DNA of 64,000 nucleotides from JADJPO01 sp963828555 (GCA_963828555.1 CAWHEL010000001.1:124001-188000); one strand, 5' to 3'. Shown: positions 27,221-36,364, counted from the stretch's first letter. Numbers and translations are program-made. Notes: generated by a model not told the origin, from the letters alone.

Positions 27221-27468
27221 GCGCGGTCGACGCCGTCCGGAAGGTCAACGGCCGCAACCGAGATCAAGGTGACGCCGAGATCCCGGATCTTTGTCAGCAG
27301 CCCGTGCAGCTCCGCCTGGTCGGACACCACCCCGGTGAGGCTCGTCGTCCCGTCGTCCTCGTGGGTCAGGGTGAGGCCGGCGAACCAGGGCGACCAGTGG
27401 TGGTCCAGGTGCCCGGCCACCCGGAGCCGGTATCCGGCAGGATCGGTTCGTCGGGGGGCCTGAGTCAT
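27157..27468 (-). CDS. small hypothetical protein common in actinobacteria
   Basis: The 103-residue product begins with a recognisable conserved block: AGYRLRVAGHLDHHWSPWFA, then GTTSLTGVVSDQAELHGLL and KIRDLGVTLISVAAVD. Proteins like this are common next to membrane or regulator genes in actinomycetes and have no known function. The start overlaps the upstream DUF2306 stop (ATGA), so it belongs to the three-gene minus operon 28849-27157. The last ~20 residues are antisense to the end of the hydrolase-glycosyltransferase gene and may be an extension by stop loss. Confidence 0.75.
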   Translation of the reverse strand: MTQAPRRTDPAGYRLRVAGHLDHHWSPWFAGLTLTHEDDGTTSLTGVVSDQAELHGLLTKIRDLGVTLISVAAVDLPDGVDRAQSRSANSAAARAAPSDSTCR

Positions 27469-28163
27469 CGGGACACGGCCTTCGTGGTCACCCTGGCGTT
27501 GCGGCGGGCGGCGGCCCGACGGCGGCCCTGCCGGCGGATGACGTACTCGGCGACAGCCAGATTGATGCCCCAACCCGCGCCCAGCATCAGGTCGTAGGTG
27601 AGCTCGCCGGCGCCGAAGACGGCGGCCCCGATGCCGAGGGTGAACACCTGGGTGCCGGCCCCGAGGGCGAGCGCGTAGGCGCGCGCCATCCATGCCCGGT
27701 GACGAGCGACGTCTCGGCGCCGGATCGCCGCGATCCCGAGCACGAGACAGGCCGCCAGGCCCGATGCGAACGCGAGCCTGAACACGTGGCTCAGCGGCCC
27801 GGTGCCGGGCTGGCGAGCGTAGAACTGCGTCATGTACATCGCCGAGAACGCCACAGCCAGACCCAGAACCACCAGCACCCGGCCGGCCCGCCGGTGCCAG
27901 GCGGGCCAGCGGCGTCTGAGCGCGGTGGAGAACTGGAACGCCCCGAGGACGGCATAGGCCAGGCCGCAGGTGATGTGCACGATCACCGGCAGGGGCGAGG
28001 TGGTGAGGCGGGGGTTCGCCGGCATGAGGTGCGGTCCGCCGAACACCTCGACCAACCGCATCGTCCCGGTGATGCCGGGAATGACGATCAGAGTGAGCAG
28101 CGCGAACGGCACCCACCCGGTCGACCGAGCCGACCGGGCGGGTGCCTGCGGGTGGGTGGTCAC
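27465..28163 (-). CDS. DUF2306-type membrane protein
   Basis: The 232-residue protein has six to seven hydrophobic segments. The heme-protein-like pattern of DUF2306 can be seen: PVIVHITCGLAYAVLGAFQF, RRRWPAWHRRAGRVLVVLGL, FRLAFASGLAACLVLGIAA and VARHRAWMARAYALALGAG, with conserved His residues that could bind heme. The GTG start overlaps the upstream stop (GTGA), and its own stop overlaps the next start, so the three genes are translationally coupled. Confidence 0.8.
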   Translation of the reverse strand: MTTHPQAPARSARSTGWVPFALLTLIVIPGITGTMRLVEVFGGPHLMPANPRLTTSPLPVIVHITCGLAYAVLGAFQFSTALRRRWPAWHRRAGRVLVVLGLAVAFSAMYMTQFYARQPGTGPLSHVFRLAFASGLAACLVLGIAAIRRRDVARHRAWMARAYALALGAGTQVFTLGIGAAVFGAGELTYDLMLGAGWGINLAVAEYVIRRQGRRRAAARRNARVTTKAVSR

Positions 28164-28849
28164 TTGACGCCTGCCGGGTCGAGCGGCGAGCCGACGCGGC
28201 CGGCCACCGGCAGAGCGGCCGGGGTGCGCTGCTCACGCCACAGCGAGTAGCCCAGGCCGATCATGGCGATGCTGGGCGGAATGGCGAACAGCCGCTCGTT
28301 GATCTGCGGCAGCAGCGGGATCGTGCCGGTCGCGACGGTGCCGAGAGCGAGCAGTACTGCCGCCCACCGGGCGAGGATGTCCGCGCGCCACAGGGCGACG
28401 CCGAAGATCAGGCCACCGCCCAGGTAGCCGATGCCGGCGAGCATGCTGAGCGGCTGCATCAGGCCGACGTCGCCGACGGCGTGACCGCCGGTCACCACCG
28501 CGACGACGTCGTTGACGTAGCCGGGCTCGCTGCCCGCCAGCGTCGGCAGTACGCACACCGCCACGATCTGTACACCCAGCATGACGAGATAGCCGACGCT
28601 GAACAGCAGGTACCCCAGCAGGCCGAGCACCCCGGTCTGCCGGACCTGGCGCAGGTACATGCCGGTGATGCCGGCGAGCGACAGCACGGCCATCACCACC
28701 TTCACGGCTTCGCGGACCGTGAACTCGGTCGTGGTGACGAAGCCGGCATCGATGTGCGGGTGCTTGATCTGGACGCCGATGAACAGCAGGCCGGCCGCGA
28801 CGGCGCTCACGCCCGCCGCCCGGGTGAGCGTGGTGGTGGTGATGGTCAT
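28160..28849 (-). CDS. DUF4386-like membrane protein
   Basis: This 229-residue protein opens the minus-strand operon. It has about six hydrophobic helices, including AAGVSAVAAGLLFIGVQI, LGYLLFSVGYLVMLGVQIVAV and IPPSIAMIGLGYSLW. It resembles the DUF4386-type gene at 1179-2012 only in layout. An AGGGAG site precedes ATG 28849. A LuxR regulator gene lies further along on the same strand; whether it controls this operon cannot be seen. Confidence 0.65.
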   Translation of the reverse strand: MTITTTTLTRAAGVSAVAAGLLFIGVQIKHPHIDAGFVTTTEFTVREAVKVVMAVLSLAGITGMYLRQVRQTGVLGLLGYLLFSVGYLVMLGVQIVAVCVLPTLAGSEPGYVNDVVAVVTGGHAVGDVGLMQPLSMLAGIGYLGGGLIFGVALWRADILARWAAVLLALGTVATGTIPLLPQINERLFAIPPSIAMIGLGYSLWREQRTPAALPVAGRVGSPLDPAGVK

Positions 28850-28987
28850 GACTGGCTCCCTGATGTGGGGTCGCGGTCCGTGTCCGGCCCGCGGTGTGCC
28901 TTGAACCTAGGAACCGGCAGGGTGAGCGGGCATCACCCGACGATGTGACTGACAGGGTGAGATCTGCCCCGGCCGACCGGCCGGCCC

Positions 28988-31699
28988 CTACAGCAGGCCG
29001 CGTTCGCGGGCGCGCCTGACCGCCGCCCGGCGGCTGGTGACGTCGAGCTTGGCGAAGATGTGCTTGGTGTGGGTGCGCAGCGTGTTGTGCGCGATGAAGA
29101 GCTCGCGGGCGATCTGCGGCCCGCTCAGCTCGCTGTCGAGCAGCCGGAGCACCTGCAGTTCACGGTCGCTCAACGCCTCCGCCGAGGGCGCCGCCGACGA
29201 CCGTGCGGAGGACGACGCCGTGGGCAGCTGCTGCCAGGGCCCCGCGATCCCGGCGTCCCGCAGCTGGGCGATCATCGGGGCGCCCTCCTCGAGGAAGAGC
29301 TGTCCGTAGGCCTCGGGTTCGGGCGCCTGCGCCCAGGCCTGGCCGAGGCAGGCCAGGGCCTGCGGGCGACGTCCCTGCGCCTCCAGCGCCAGGGCCTGCA
29401 GCATCCGGATCTCCAGCAGACTGCCGGCGCGGCCGGAACCCTCGGCCGTCTCGGACAGTCGCTCCAGCAGGGCATTCGCCTGGTCCAGCCCGCCGGCGAC
29501 GGGGTGTGCCCGTTGCTGGGCGATGAGCAGCCGCACGAGGGTGAGGTGGTCGAACTCGCTCAGGTACTCGGGATCATCCGTGGCGGACAGTCCCCGTTCA
29601 CGCGCCCAGTCAGCGGCGTGGGGCAGGTTGCCCTGCGTGATCCGGACCCGGGCCTTCATCGCCGCCAGGGGGCGCACGTCCGGGAAGAACCCCGGCCGGT
29701 AGTGCTGCTCCGCCACCTCGAGCAGGGAGATGGCTTGTTCGGGGTCGCCCTCGGCCTCGACGACCCGGCTCCTGGCCGCGAACCATCGGTATCGGCTCTC
29801 CACCCTCGAGGCCCGTTGGCCGAGGGCTTCGGCCTGGTCGAGGTGTCGGGTGGCGCTCTCGAGGTCTGCGACCTCCCAGTCGAGCTCGCCGATCGCCACA
29901 TGCAGGTCGACTGCTGCGCTCGTCAGCGCCTCGCCGCGGGTCTCGGCCAGCTGCAGCGCCTCCTCGAGGAGACGCCGTGCGGTGCCGGGCCGGCCCGCCG
30001 CGAGCCACATGTCCGCGAGCATGACGGTGCTGTTCAGCGCGTCGACGACGTGGCCGGCGGCGTGCAGGCTGGCCACGGCCTGGCTGAACGTCTCCACCGC
30101 GGTCGACACGTCGCCCGTCGCCCAGGCGGCGAGTCCGAGGAACCCCGCCGCACCGCCCCGCGCGAAATGGTCGGCGGGGCCGGCCAGGTCGAGCGCCTGC
30201 CGGGCGTGCTGCACCGTCCCCGGCACATCGCCCCGGGCCTGGGCGAGCGAGGCACGGAAGATGGCGATGGTCGCCGGCAGGGTGCGCAGATCGTCGGTCA
30301 GGGCCCAGGGCGGGACCTCCCCGTCCGGAACACCGGCGAGTGCGCGTTCCGCGTCGTCGAGCCGGGGCCCGACCGCGTCGAGGTCGCCCGAGAGGATGAG
30401 CATGTAACCGCGGAAGACGCTGAGCACCGGGCTGCGCCGGACGGCGTCGTCAGGCAGTGCCTTCAGCCAGCCGAGGAGCATCGCTTCCTGCCGGTCGCGA
30501 CGGATCGCCGGCACGGCCAGTTCCATCAGGTGGACGGCACGGTCGATGTCCTGCGCGGCCAGGGCATGCCTGACCGCCTCTTCGGCCGAGCCATGGGCCT
30601 CGAACCAGTGGCTGGCGCGCTGGTGCAGCAGCGGAACCAGGTCCGGCTGCTCGGCGAGCAGGCGCGCCCGCAGGACGTCGGCGAACAGGCGGTGGTAGCG
30701 GTACCACTCGCGCTGGTCGTCCAGGGCGACGAGGAAGAGGTTCGCCCTATGCAGGGTCTCGAGCATCCGGCTGCCGTCGTCGCCACCGGTGACGGCGTCG
30801 CAGAGCGGCCCGGTGAGCCGGTCGAGCACCGCCGTGTGCAGCAGGAACTCGCGCACGGGTTCGAGCTGGTGCGCCAGCACCTCCTCGACCAGGTAGTCGA
30901 CGAGGTATCGGTCGTTGCCGGCGAACCTCGCGATGAAGCCGCTGACGTCCTCGCGCCCCCGGAGGGAGAGCGCGGCGAGCTGCAGTGCGGCGATCCACCC
31001 CTCGGTGCGTTCCTCGAGGAGGTCGACGTCGCCCGCGGCGAGCTGCTGCCCCGTCACCTCGGTGAGGTAGGCGGCCGTCTCCTCGGAGGTGAAGCGCAGG
31101 TCGGCGGCACGGATCTCCACCAGTTCGCCGCGCACCCGCCACCGGGCCAGGGGCAGGTCGGGATCGGCGCGGGTACCCAGCACGACGTGGACGGACGGCG
31201 GCAGGTGCTCCAGCAACCGGGTCATGCCGGCGCGGATGTCGGGATGGTCGACCAGGTGATAGTCGTCGATGACCAACCAGACCTCGCCGGGTGCTGCGGC
31301 CAGCTCGTTGAGCAGCGTGGTGAGCACCAGCTCGGTCGACATGGGAGATGAGGCGATCAGCTCCAGCACCCGCGGGCCGACGCCGGGCACGGCACCGCGG
31401 AGCGCGGTCACGACGTAGCTCCAGAACACCGCGGGCTCATTGTCCGATGCATCGAGCGAGAGCCATGCCACGCAGCGGTCCGCGGTGGACGGCTCGCCGA
31501 GCCATTCGGCCAGGAGCGTCGTCTTGCCGAACCCGGCGGGAGCGGACACCAGCGTCAGCCTGACGTCGCCTCCGCGGCTCAGGCGTTCGAGGAGCCGTGG
31601 GCGTGCCACCAGACCGCTACGCCGCGTGGGGACGTATAGCTTCGTCGCGATCAGCGGACCTGCCACGCGATCCCCAGTCCCGGGTGCATCACCACGCAT
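28988..31699 (-). CDS. MalT-like LuxR family ATP-binding regulator
   Basis: The 903-residue protein has a MalT-type NTPase (IATKLYVPTRRSGLVARPRL, Walker A SAPAGFGKTTLLAEWL, Walker B VWLVIDDYHLVDHP), a long helical TPR region and a C-terminal LuxR helix-turn-helix (LSDRELQVLRLLDSELSG, NTLRTHTKHIFAKL). The ligand is unknown. ATG 31699 is taken because it starts just before the conserved region and 14 bp after the DinB stop; a longer frame to 32128 reads across the DinB gene and is rejected. No good ribosome binding site is seen, so translation may be coupled. Confidence 0.9.
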   Translation of the reverse strand: MRGDAPGTGDRVAGPLIATKLYVPTRRSGLVARPRLLERLSRGGDVRLTLVSAPAGFGKTTLLAEWLGEPSTADRCVAWLSLDASDNEPAVFWSYVVTALRGAVPGVGPRVLELIASSPMSTELVLTTLLNELAAAPGEVWLVIDDYHLVDHPDIRAGMTRLLEHLPPSVHVVLGTRADPDLPLARWRVRGELVEIRAADLRFTSEETAAYLTEVTGQQLAAGDVDLLEERTEGWIAALQLAALSLRGREDVSGFIARFAGNDRYLVDYLVEEVLAHQLEPVREFLLHTAVLDRLTGPLCDAVTGGDDGSRMLETLHRANLFLVALDDQREWYRYHRLFADVLRARLLAEQPDLVPLLHQRASHWFEAHGSAEEAVRHALAAQDIDRAVHLMELAVPAIRRDRQEAMLLGWLKALPDDAVRRSPVLSVFRGYMLILSGDLDAVGPRLDDAERALAGVPDGEVPPWALTDDLRTLPATIAIFRASLAQARGDVPGTVQHARQALDLAGPADHFARGGAAGFLGLAAWATGDVSTAVETFSQAVASLHAAGHVVDALNSTVMLADMWLAAGRPGTARRLLEEALQLAETRGEALTSAAVDLHVAIGELDWEVADLESATRHLDQAEALGQRASRVESRYRWFAARSRVVEAEGDPEQAISLLEVAEQHYRPGFFPDVRPLAAMKARVRITQGNLPHAADWARERGLSATDDPEYLSEFDHLTLVRLLIAQQRAHPVAGGLDQANALLERLSETAEGSGRAGSLLEIRMLQALALEAQGRRPQALACLGQAWAQAPEPEAYGQLFLEEGAPMIAQLRDAGIAGPWQQLPTASSSARSSAAPSAEALSDRELQVLRLLDSELSGPQIARELFIAHNTLRTHTKHIFAKLDVTSRRAAVRRARERGLL

Positions 31700-31713
31700 G
31701 AGGGGTGTGCCGC

Positions 31714-32253
31714 CTACTGGCCGGTGCGGCCGTCGATGCACTCCCGCAAGAGATCGGCGTGCCCGACGTGGCGGGCGTACTCCTCCACCAGATGGACGAC
31801 GATGTCGCGCGCCTCGGCCTCCTGACCGTGGACGTCCACCAGCGCGTCCAGGTCCAGGCCGGCGTAGACGGCCCGGGCATGGGCGACCTCGCCGCGCCAG
31901 CTGTCCCAGGCGTCGGCGACGACGTCGTCGTCCGCCACGGCTTGGTTGAAGTCCAGGTCCGGGTCCTCGTCGGTGCGGTAGAGCCGGGGCAGGTCGCTCT
32001 GCCCCTGGAAGACCCGACGCGTCCAGTGGTGCTCGACCCGCGCCAGGTGGCGGATCATGCCCAGCAGCGACATGGTCGACGGGGGCACCGAACGCATGGC
32101 GAGCTGTTCGGCGCTGAGCCCCTGACACTTCAGCTCGAAGGTCATCCGGTAGCGGTCGAGGTACTCCGCCAGCACGCCTTTCTCGCCCCTTCCCGGCGCG
32201 AGCGCTTCGCGCGGGTCACTGCCGGGCTCAGCCCACATGCCGTCGAAGCTCAT
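31714..32253 (-). CDS. DinB family protein (DUF664)
   Basis: The 179-residue four-helix protein shows DUF664 features: EYLDRYRMTFELKCQGLSAE, SLLGMIRHLARVEHHWTRR with a metal-binding His, and ARDIVVHLVEEYARHVGHAD with the other His residues. DinB-fold proteins include mycothiol- and bacillithiol-dependent enzymes; this one's reaction is unknown. GGGTGGG precedes ATG 32253. The MalT-like regulator follows 14 bp downstream. Confidence 0.85.
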   Translation of the reverse strand: MSFDGMWAEPGSDPREALAPGRGEKGVLAEYLDRYRMTFELKCQGLSAEQLAMRSVPPSTMSLLGMIRHLARVEHHWTRRVFQGQSDLPRLYRTDEDPDLDFNQAVADDDVVADAWDSWRGEVAHARAVYAGLDLDALVDVHGQEAEARDIVVHLVEEYARHVGHADLLRECIDGRTGQ

Positions 32254-32633
32254 CTGCCCACCCAAGCAACCGAACGCCGGCTCAGCAAGCGGGAGCCACG
32301 CAGGAACGGCGGCTTGGTTCACCAGCGTGCCGGGTCGAGGTGCTGCTGCAGCCCCTCCCATGCCTCGGCCGTGTCCTCGCAACGCTCGTGGGGGCGGCGG
32401 AACCGGGTGACGTACAGGCACGTGTCCCGGTCGATCAGCATCAGGCCGGTCTATCGCCGCCCCTCCCGGCGGACCTGCCAGTGGTAGCTGCCGAATCCGA
32501 CCGGTGCGTACTCGACGGCAGACCCTCGGGCCGGGAGAACACGACCCGACCGTAGGGCGCCGGCGGGGAGCCCTCAACCGGGTTGACCTCCTCCCGTCTT
32601 CCGTCGTCGGGACTCCTTGTGTGGACCGGAGCC
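32254..32633. other. 380-bp stretch without an intact gene
   Basis: No frame here looks like a whole protein. On the minus strand there are short protein-like traces in different frames, such as VEYAPVGFGSYHWQVRREG (like the start of an aminoglycoside-phosphotransferase-fold protein) followed by a stop, and a 40-residue frame beginning MLIDRDTCLYVTRFRRP. They probably are remnants of one or two deleted genes. Confidence 0.35.
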
Positions 32634-32815
32634 TTACCGGGTTCCGAGGTCGTGCGTGAGACGCTGGTCGGCCTCTCGGAGGATGGCGGAGGCGACCTGG
32701 AGTCCTTCGACGCGGCCGAGTTCGGTGTCTTCGTGTTCGATGTTGACGAGCATGTCCGGGTCGACGTCGTGGAGCGCGCGCAGGAACTCGGTCCAGAAGT
32801 CGACGTCACCGCGTG
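32634..32815 (-). pseudogene. C-terminal remnant of a sugar phosphate isomerase/epimerase
   Basis: In the frame ending TAA 32634-32636 one reads VDFWTEFLRALHDVDPDML, then VNIEHEDTELGRVEGLQVA and SAILREADQRL. This matches the last strand and helix of AP-endonuclease-2-like TIM-barrel sugar isomerases, with the conserved IEHED. The N-terminal ~80% is missing. At its upstream side it is joined out of frame to the P450 fragment, so a single deletion probably removed the ends of both genes. Confidence 0.75.
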
Positions 32816-33112
32816 ATGCGGCTCGTCCAAGGCGATCAGGTTACCCGGACCGTGCGAGTCGTGAGTGCCGTCCATGTCGTTGCCGAGAGCGTTGACGAAC
32901 CGTTCGTGGTCCGCCAGACAGGCCTTCACGTCGTCGTACCGCGAGAGCACCCACAGATTGCGGCGGGCGTTGAAGTACACCGGAGCCTTGTCCCGCAGCT
33001 GGGCGTACACCTCATAAGGATGGTCATATGCCGCGTAGGACAAGGGGTCGTAGAAGACACTCACTTCGGTTCCGGTAGCGGGTCGCACAGAAGGGGCACT
33101 GGTGAGCGTCAT
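32810..33112 (-). pseudogene. N-terminal remnant of a cytochrome P450
   Basis: From ATG 33112 about 100 residues of a bacterial P450 remain: FYDPLSYAAYDHPYEVYAQL, RDKAPVYFNARRNLWVLSRY, DDVKACLADHERFV and GNLIALDEPHH, the last being the substrate-recognition/I-helix-preceding block. The heme-binding cysteine region is absent. Just after DEPHH the frame enters the isomerase remnant. Two LacI-type palindromes lie upstream, so this was a LacI-controlled catabolic gene before the deletion. Confidence 0.8.
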
Positions 33113-33150
33113 CGACTCACTCGCTTTCGTCACTGGGGCGGAAGCCGGCG

Positions 33151-33164
33151 GTAGCACGTGCTAG
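33151..33164. promoter_or_regulatory. LacI-type operator 1
   Basis: GTAGCACGTGCTAG holds the perfect 12-bp palindrome TAGCACGTGCTA with a central CG, typical of LacI-family operators. It lies 38 bp upstream of the P450 remnant start. Confidence 0.6.
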
Positions 33165-33185
33165 TACGTCGAGCAGCCATAGTGA

Positions 33186-33199
33186 CTGGCACGTGCCAG
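33186..33199. promoter_or_regulatory. LacI-type operator 2
   Basis: CTGGCACGTGCCAG is a perfect 14-bp palindrome sharing the core GCACGTGC with operator 1; their centres are 35 bp apart, suiting binding around the same promoter. It is between the LacI gene's 3' end and the P450 remnant. Confidence 0.65.
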
Positions 33200-33262
33200 C
33201 ATGTCAATGGACAGCTGACGCAAGGGCAGCGAACTCGATCGTGTAACACGGCCCGTGAGCGG

Positions 33263-34297
33263 TCAGACAGTTGCGCCAACCGCGGGGCCCAGGGTGCGAC
33301 GCGGGGCGGCCGTACTGCTGCGCTCGATCAGCGTCGTGGCAATGACAACCTCACGAGGGCGAGCGCTGGGTTCGCGGATCCGCCGCAGTACGGCCTCCAC
33401 CGCGGCGGATCCCATGCGCACCGGATCCTGGCGCACCGTCGTGATATCCACAGCCGACAGCCGGGCGAAGCGGCTGTCGTCGAATCCCGTGACCGACACC
33501 TGGCCGGGCACTGACACTCCCGAACGGGCAAACGTGAGGATCAGACCGACAGCAGCCTGGTCATTGCCCATCACCACGGCTGTCGGGAGGCGCGGCGCGG
33601 CGAGCATCCCTCGAGCGGCCTCGGCGCCGCACTCCTCCGTATAGTCGCCCGACAGCTCGGTGACCGCAGGCCGCAAGGACAGGTCGCGCATCGCCTGCAG
33701 ATATCCGGCAAGCCGCAGTGTCGCGGGCGGCATCGACGAGCCGTGGACGTAGGCGATCTCCTCATGCCCAAGAGCGGCAAGGTGTCTCACGCACAGGCCC
33801 ACTCCGACGTCGCCCGCTGACCGAACCACGTCGGCACTGACGTTGCGGCGTCCTGCACCGACGAGAACCACCGGCACCCTTGCCCGCGCAGCCAACTGCG
33901 CCAGCGACTTCCCTGCCAGCCTGGCACCGATCACGATCAGGCCGGCGCACCGATAGCCGAGGAGCTCCTCGATGGCCTGCTGGCTCGTCCGGGTCGACGT
34001 GACGGGCCCGATCATCAACTGGTATCCGTGCACGGTCGCAGCAGGATAGATCGCCTCGACAATGTCCGGCTCCGTGGCGTGCGAGGGAGCGAACACCACA
34101 CCTACCTGACGACTCACAGACTGCCGCAGGGTTCGTGCACCCACGTGCGGGCTGTACCCCAATCGGGAGGCGGCGGCCCATACCTTGGCACGCGTCTCGT
34201 CGCTGGCGCCAGGCTGCTCGCGCAACACCAGCGACACCAACTGTCGTGAGACACCGATCTCTCGTGCGACATCAGCCATGGTCGGCTCGCGTCGCAT
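33263..34297 (-). CDS. LacI family transcriptional regulator
   Basis: The 344-residue regulator has the N-terminal helix-turn-helix (TMADVAREIGVSRQLVSLVL) and hinge (SRLGYSPHVGARTLRQ), then a periplasmic-binding-like effector domain (VVFAPSHATEPDIVEAIYPA, CAGLIVIGARLAGKSL, AVVMGNDQAAVGLI, VTGFDDSRFARL). The effector is probably a sugar. ATG 34297 sits just before the HTH; the frame stays open to TTG 34393. Palindromes with the core GCACGTGC lie on both sides of the gene, so it likely represses itself and the former P450 operon. Confidence 0.9.
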   Translation of the reverse strand: MRREPTMADVAREIGVSRQLVSLVLREQPGASDETRAKVWAAASRLGYSPHVGARTLRQSVSRQVGVVFAPSHATEPDIVEAIYPAATVHGYQLMIGPVTSTRTSQQAIEELLGYRCAGLIVIGARLAGKSLAQLAARARVPVVLVGAGRRNVSADVVRSAGDVGVGLCVRHLAALGHEEIAYVHGSSMPPATLRLAGYLQAMRDLSLRPAVTELSGDYTEECGAEAARGMLAAPRLPTAVVMGNDQAAVGLILTFARSGVSVPGQVSVTGFDDSRFARLSAVDITTVRQDPVRMGSAAVEAVLRRIREPSARPREVVIATTLIERSSTAAPRRTLGPAVGATV

Positions 34298-34395
34298 CGG
34301 GGAGTCCACGCCACCTGAGGGCTTCGCGCCGTTGCCGGCGCGCGCGCCCGTCGCCCCTGTCGGTTCCCGGCCAGAGCTCACCACGCGTCGCAAGC

Positions 34396-34407
34396 TAGCA
34401 CGTGCAA
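34396..34407. promoter_or_regulatory. LacI-type operator 3
   Basis: TAGCACGTGCAA matches operators 1 and 2 at the core GCACGTGC with one imperfect flank. It lies upstream of the LacI gene and 16 bp after the amylase stop, the expected place for autoregulation. Confidence 0.55.
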
Positions 34408-34423
34408 GATGTCGGTGCCGTCG

Positions 34424-36241
34424 TCAGCAGCGCCACAGGGAGAAGGCGGGCCCGTGGGCGGGCAGGGTGACGGTTCCGTGGGCGTCGGCCTCGATGTCCG
34501 CGGTGTCGCACAGGCCGGCGAGCTCACGCCCGACGATGCCGGCCGGCAGTCGGACCGGCTGATGCCGGGCGCGGGCCGCATGAACCAACACCCTGTCGTC
34601 GGGCGCCTCACGCAGGAAGGTGACGGCGTCGGCGCTGACGGCGAGCCAGCGCAGACCGCCACGACGCAGCGCAGGGCTCTGGGCGCGCGCGGCGAACAGC
34701 GCCCGGTTCGTGGCCAGTCGGTGGCTGTCCCACTGGCTCGTGTCGTGCCAGGGGAAGGAGCGCCGTCCGTCCTCGCCGTTGACGCCCCGCTGGCCGATCT
34801 CGTCGCCCGCCCACAGCATCGGGATCCCCGGCATCGACGCCAGGAGCCCGAACGCCACGGTGACCAGCGCGTCGTCCTCGAGGAACGTGGCGATCCTCGG
34901 CACGTCGTGCGAGCCGACCAGGTTCAGGCCGTGGGCTGTCGCACGCCATGGTTGCGCGGCCGCGAAGGCCCGCATCGTGGCGACCATCGAGGTGGCCGGG
35001 AACCGTGGGAGGGGGGTGAACGGGCCGGGATCCAGCTTCACCGGCCCTGGACGCTTCAGCCACTGCCACACGGGCCGTGCGAAGCCGGCGTAGTTCATGA
35101 CGCCGTGCCACCCGTCGCCGGCAAGGTCGTGCGAGGCGTCGTGGGAGTGCTCGGCGAGCAACAGCGACTCGGGGTGCGCCTGGGCCATCGTCGATCGCAG
35201 CGTGGTCGCCACCGCGTGATTGAGATCGGTGGTGCCGAGCCGGCCGGTCATGTTCGCGACGTCGATCCGCCACCCGTCCAGGCCGCGGGGGCCGAGCCAC
35301 CTGGCGACCGTGGAATCCGCACCCTCGTACAGGGCACGCCGCAGACCCTCGTTGCGATGGTCGAACTTCGGCAGGGAGCGGTACCCGAACCAGCACACGT
35401 ACTCGTCCGGATGATGCGTGAAGGTGAAGTACTCGGCCTCCGCGCAGGACGCGTCTGCGAGGGCGCGCTCGAACCATTCATGTGCTGCACCGCAGTGATT
35501 CGTGGTCAGATCGCCCATCAACCGCATCCCACGGGCATGCGCGGCGTCCGAGAGCCGGGCCAGTGCCGCGTCGCCGCCGAGCAGCGGGTCGACGTGGTCG
35601 AACGTGGTCGCGTCGTAGCGGTGGTTCGAGCGCGCCGGGAAGATCGGCGTCAGGTACACCGTGTCGGCACCGAGCGAGGCGATGTGGTCCAGGTGCGCCG
35701 TGATGCCGTCCAGGTCACCCCCGTAGTACTGCAACGGAGTCTCTGCACCGCTGCCGACCACTGGGTCGTCCCATGCCTGCGGGATCGCCCAGTCAGGGGC
35801 GGGCCGTCCGACGGACTTCGCGAAGCGGTCCGGGAAGACCTGGTACAGAACGGCATCGGCCGCCCAGGACGGCGGGGGTGGGTACGTGGTGAGGCGGAAG
35901 TCCGCGGCGTCGGTCACATCGTGCGGGTGCACTCCTTCGCCGTTCAGCCACTGGTAGCCGTCGGGGACCCCGTCGAGCAACCAGCGGTAGTTCACCACCG
36001 GGTTCTCCACCGGGATGTCGCCGCGCAGCCATACCTCGTGCTCGCTTTCGCGATCGACCGTCGCCTCGGTGAGGGCCTGTTCACCGTCGACGTAGGCACG
36101 CAGCAGCGCCCGGGTCACGCCGCTCGCCCGGGGGACGCGGAGGAAGACCGAGACCGTGTCGCCGACGTCCGGCGTCAGATCGGAGACGTACGTGGCGGAG
36201 CCGTCATGATGGGGGGCACCGGAAAGGTCCTCGTACGCCAT
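34424..36241 (-). CDS. GH13 alpha-amylase/neopullulanase-type glycoside hydrolase
   Basis: The 605-residue enzyme has an N-terminal beta domain (residues ~10-120) like neopullulanases, then the GH13 barrel with VLYQVFPDRF, GDLTTNHCGAAHEWF (region I), the nucleophile Asp327 in GWRIDVANM, the acid/base Glu364 in LLAEHSHDA and Asp446 in NLVGSHDVPRI. A short C-terminal domain follows. It should cleave alpha-1,4 bonds in malto-oligosaccharides or cyclodextrins, inside the cell since no signal peptide is present. GGAGGCG precedes ATG 36241. The LacI gene downstream on the same strand may also respond to its products. Confidence 0.92.
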   Translation of the reverse strand: MAYEDLSGAPHHDGSATYVSDLTPDVGDTVSVFLRVPRASGVTRALLRAYVDGEQALTEATVDRESEHEVWLRGDIPVENPVVNYRWLLDGVPDGYQWLNGEGVHPHDVTDAADFRLTTYPPPPSWAADAVLYQVFPDRFAKSVGRPAPDWAIPQAWDDPVVGSGAETPLQYYGGDLDGITAHLDHIASLGADTVYLTPIFPARSNHRYDATTFDHVDPLLGGDAALARLSDAAHARGMRLMGDLTTNHCGAAHEWFERALADASCAEAEYFTFTHHPDEYVCWFGYRSLPKFDHRNEGLRRALYEGADSTVARWLGPRGLDGWRIDVANMTGRLGTTDLNHAVATTLRSTMAQAHPESLLLAEHSHDASHDLAGDGWHGVMNYAGFARPVWQWLKRPGPVKLDPGPFTPLPRFPATSMVATMRAFAAAQPWRATAHGLNLVGSHDVPRIATFLEDDALVTVAFGLLASMPGIPMLWAGDEIGQRGVNGEDGRRSFPWHDTSQWDSHRLATNRALFAARAQSPALRRGGLRWLAVSADAVTFLREAPDDRVLVHAARARHQPVRLPAGIVGRELAGLCDTADIEADAHGTVTLPAHGPAFSLWRC

Positions 36242-36364
36242 ATCGCCTCCACGTCGTCCCGTTCTGGTGAGATTGCGAAACGGCGTCCACCCCGAACAGC
36301 GGGGTGGCTGCGTGCCTTCACCCGGGCACCGTAGCCGACCGAGCGCGACTGATGAGGGGTGTGT

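Noticed and set aside
29060..31351. 763-codon open frame on the + strand
   Set aside because: It is antisense to the MalT-like regulator; composition is His/Gln/Arg/Gly-rich and no family is seen. Such frames are common in high-GC DNA.
31700..32128. N-terminal extension of the MalT-like regulator
   Set aside because: It reads across the DinB gene out of frame; the family start is close to 31699.
33151..33199. E-box-like CACGTG sites as unrelated chance palindromes
   Set aside because: The match extends to 12-14 bp and recurs at the LacI promoter, so a regulator site is more likely than chance.
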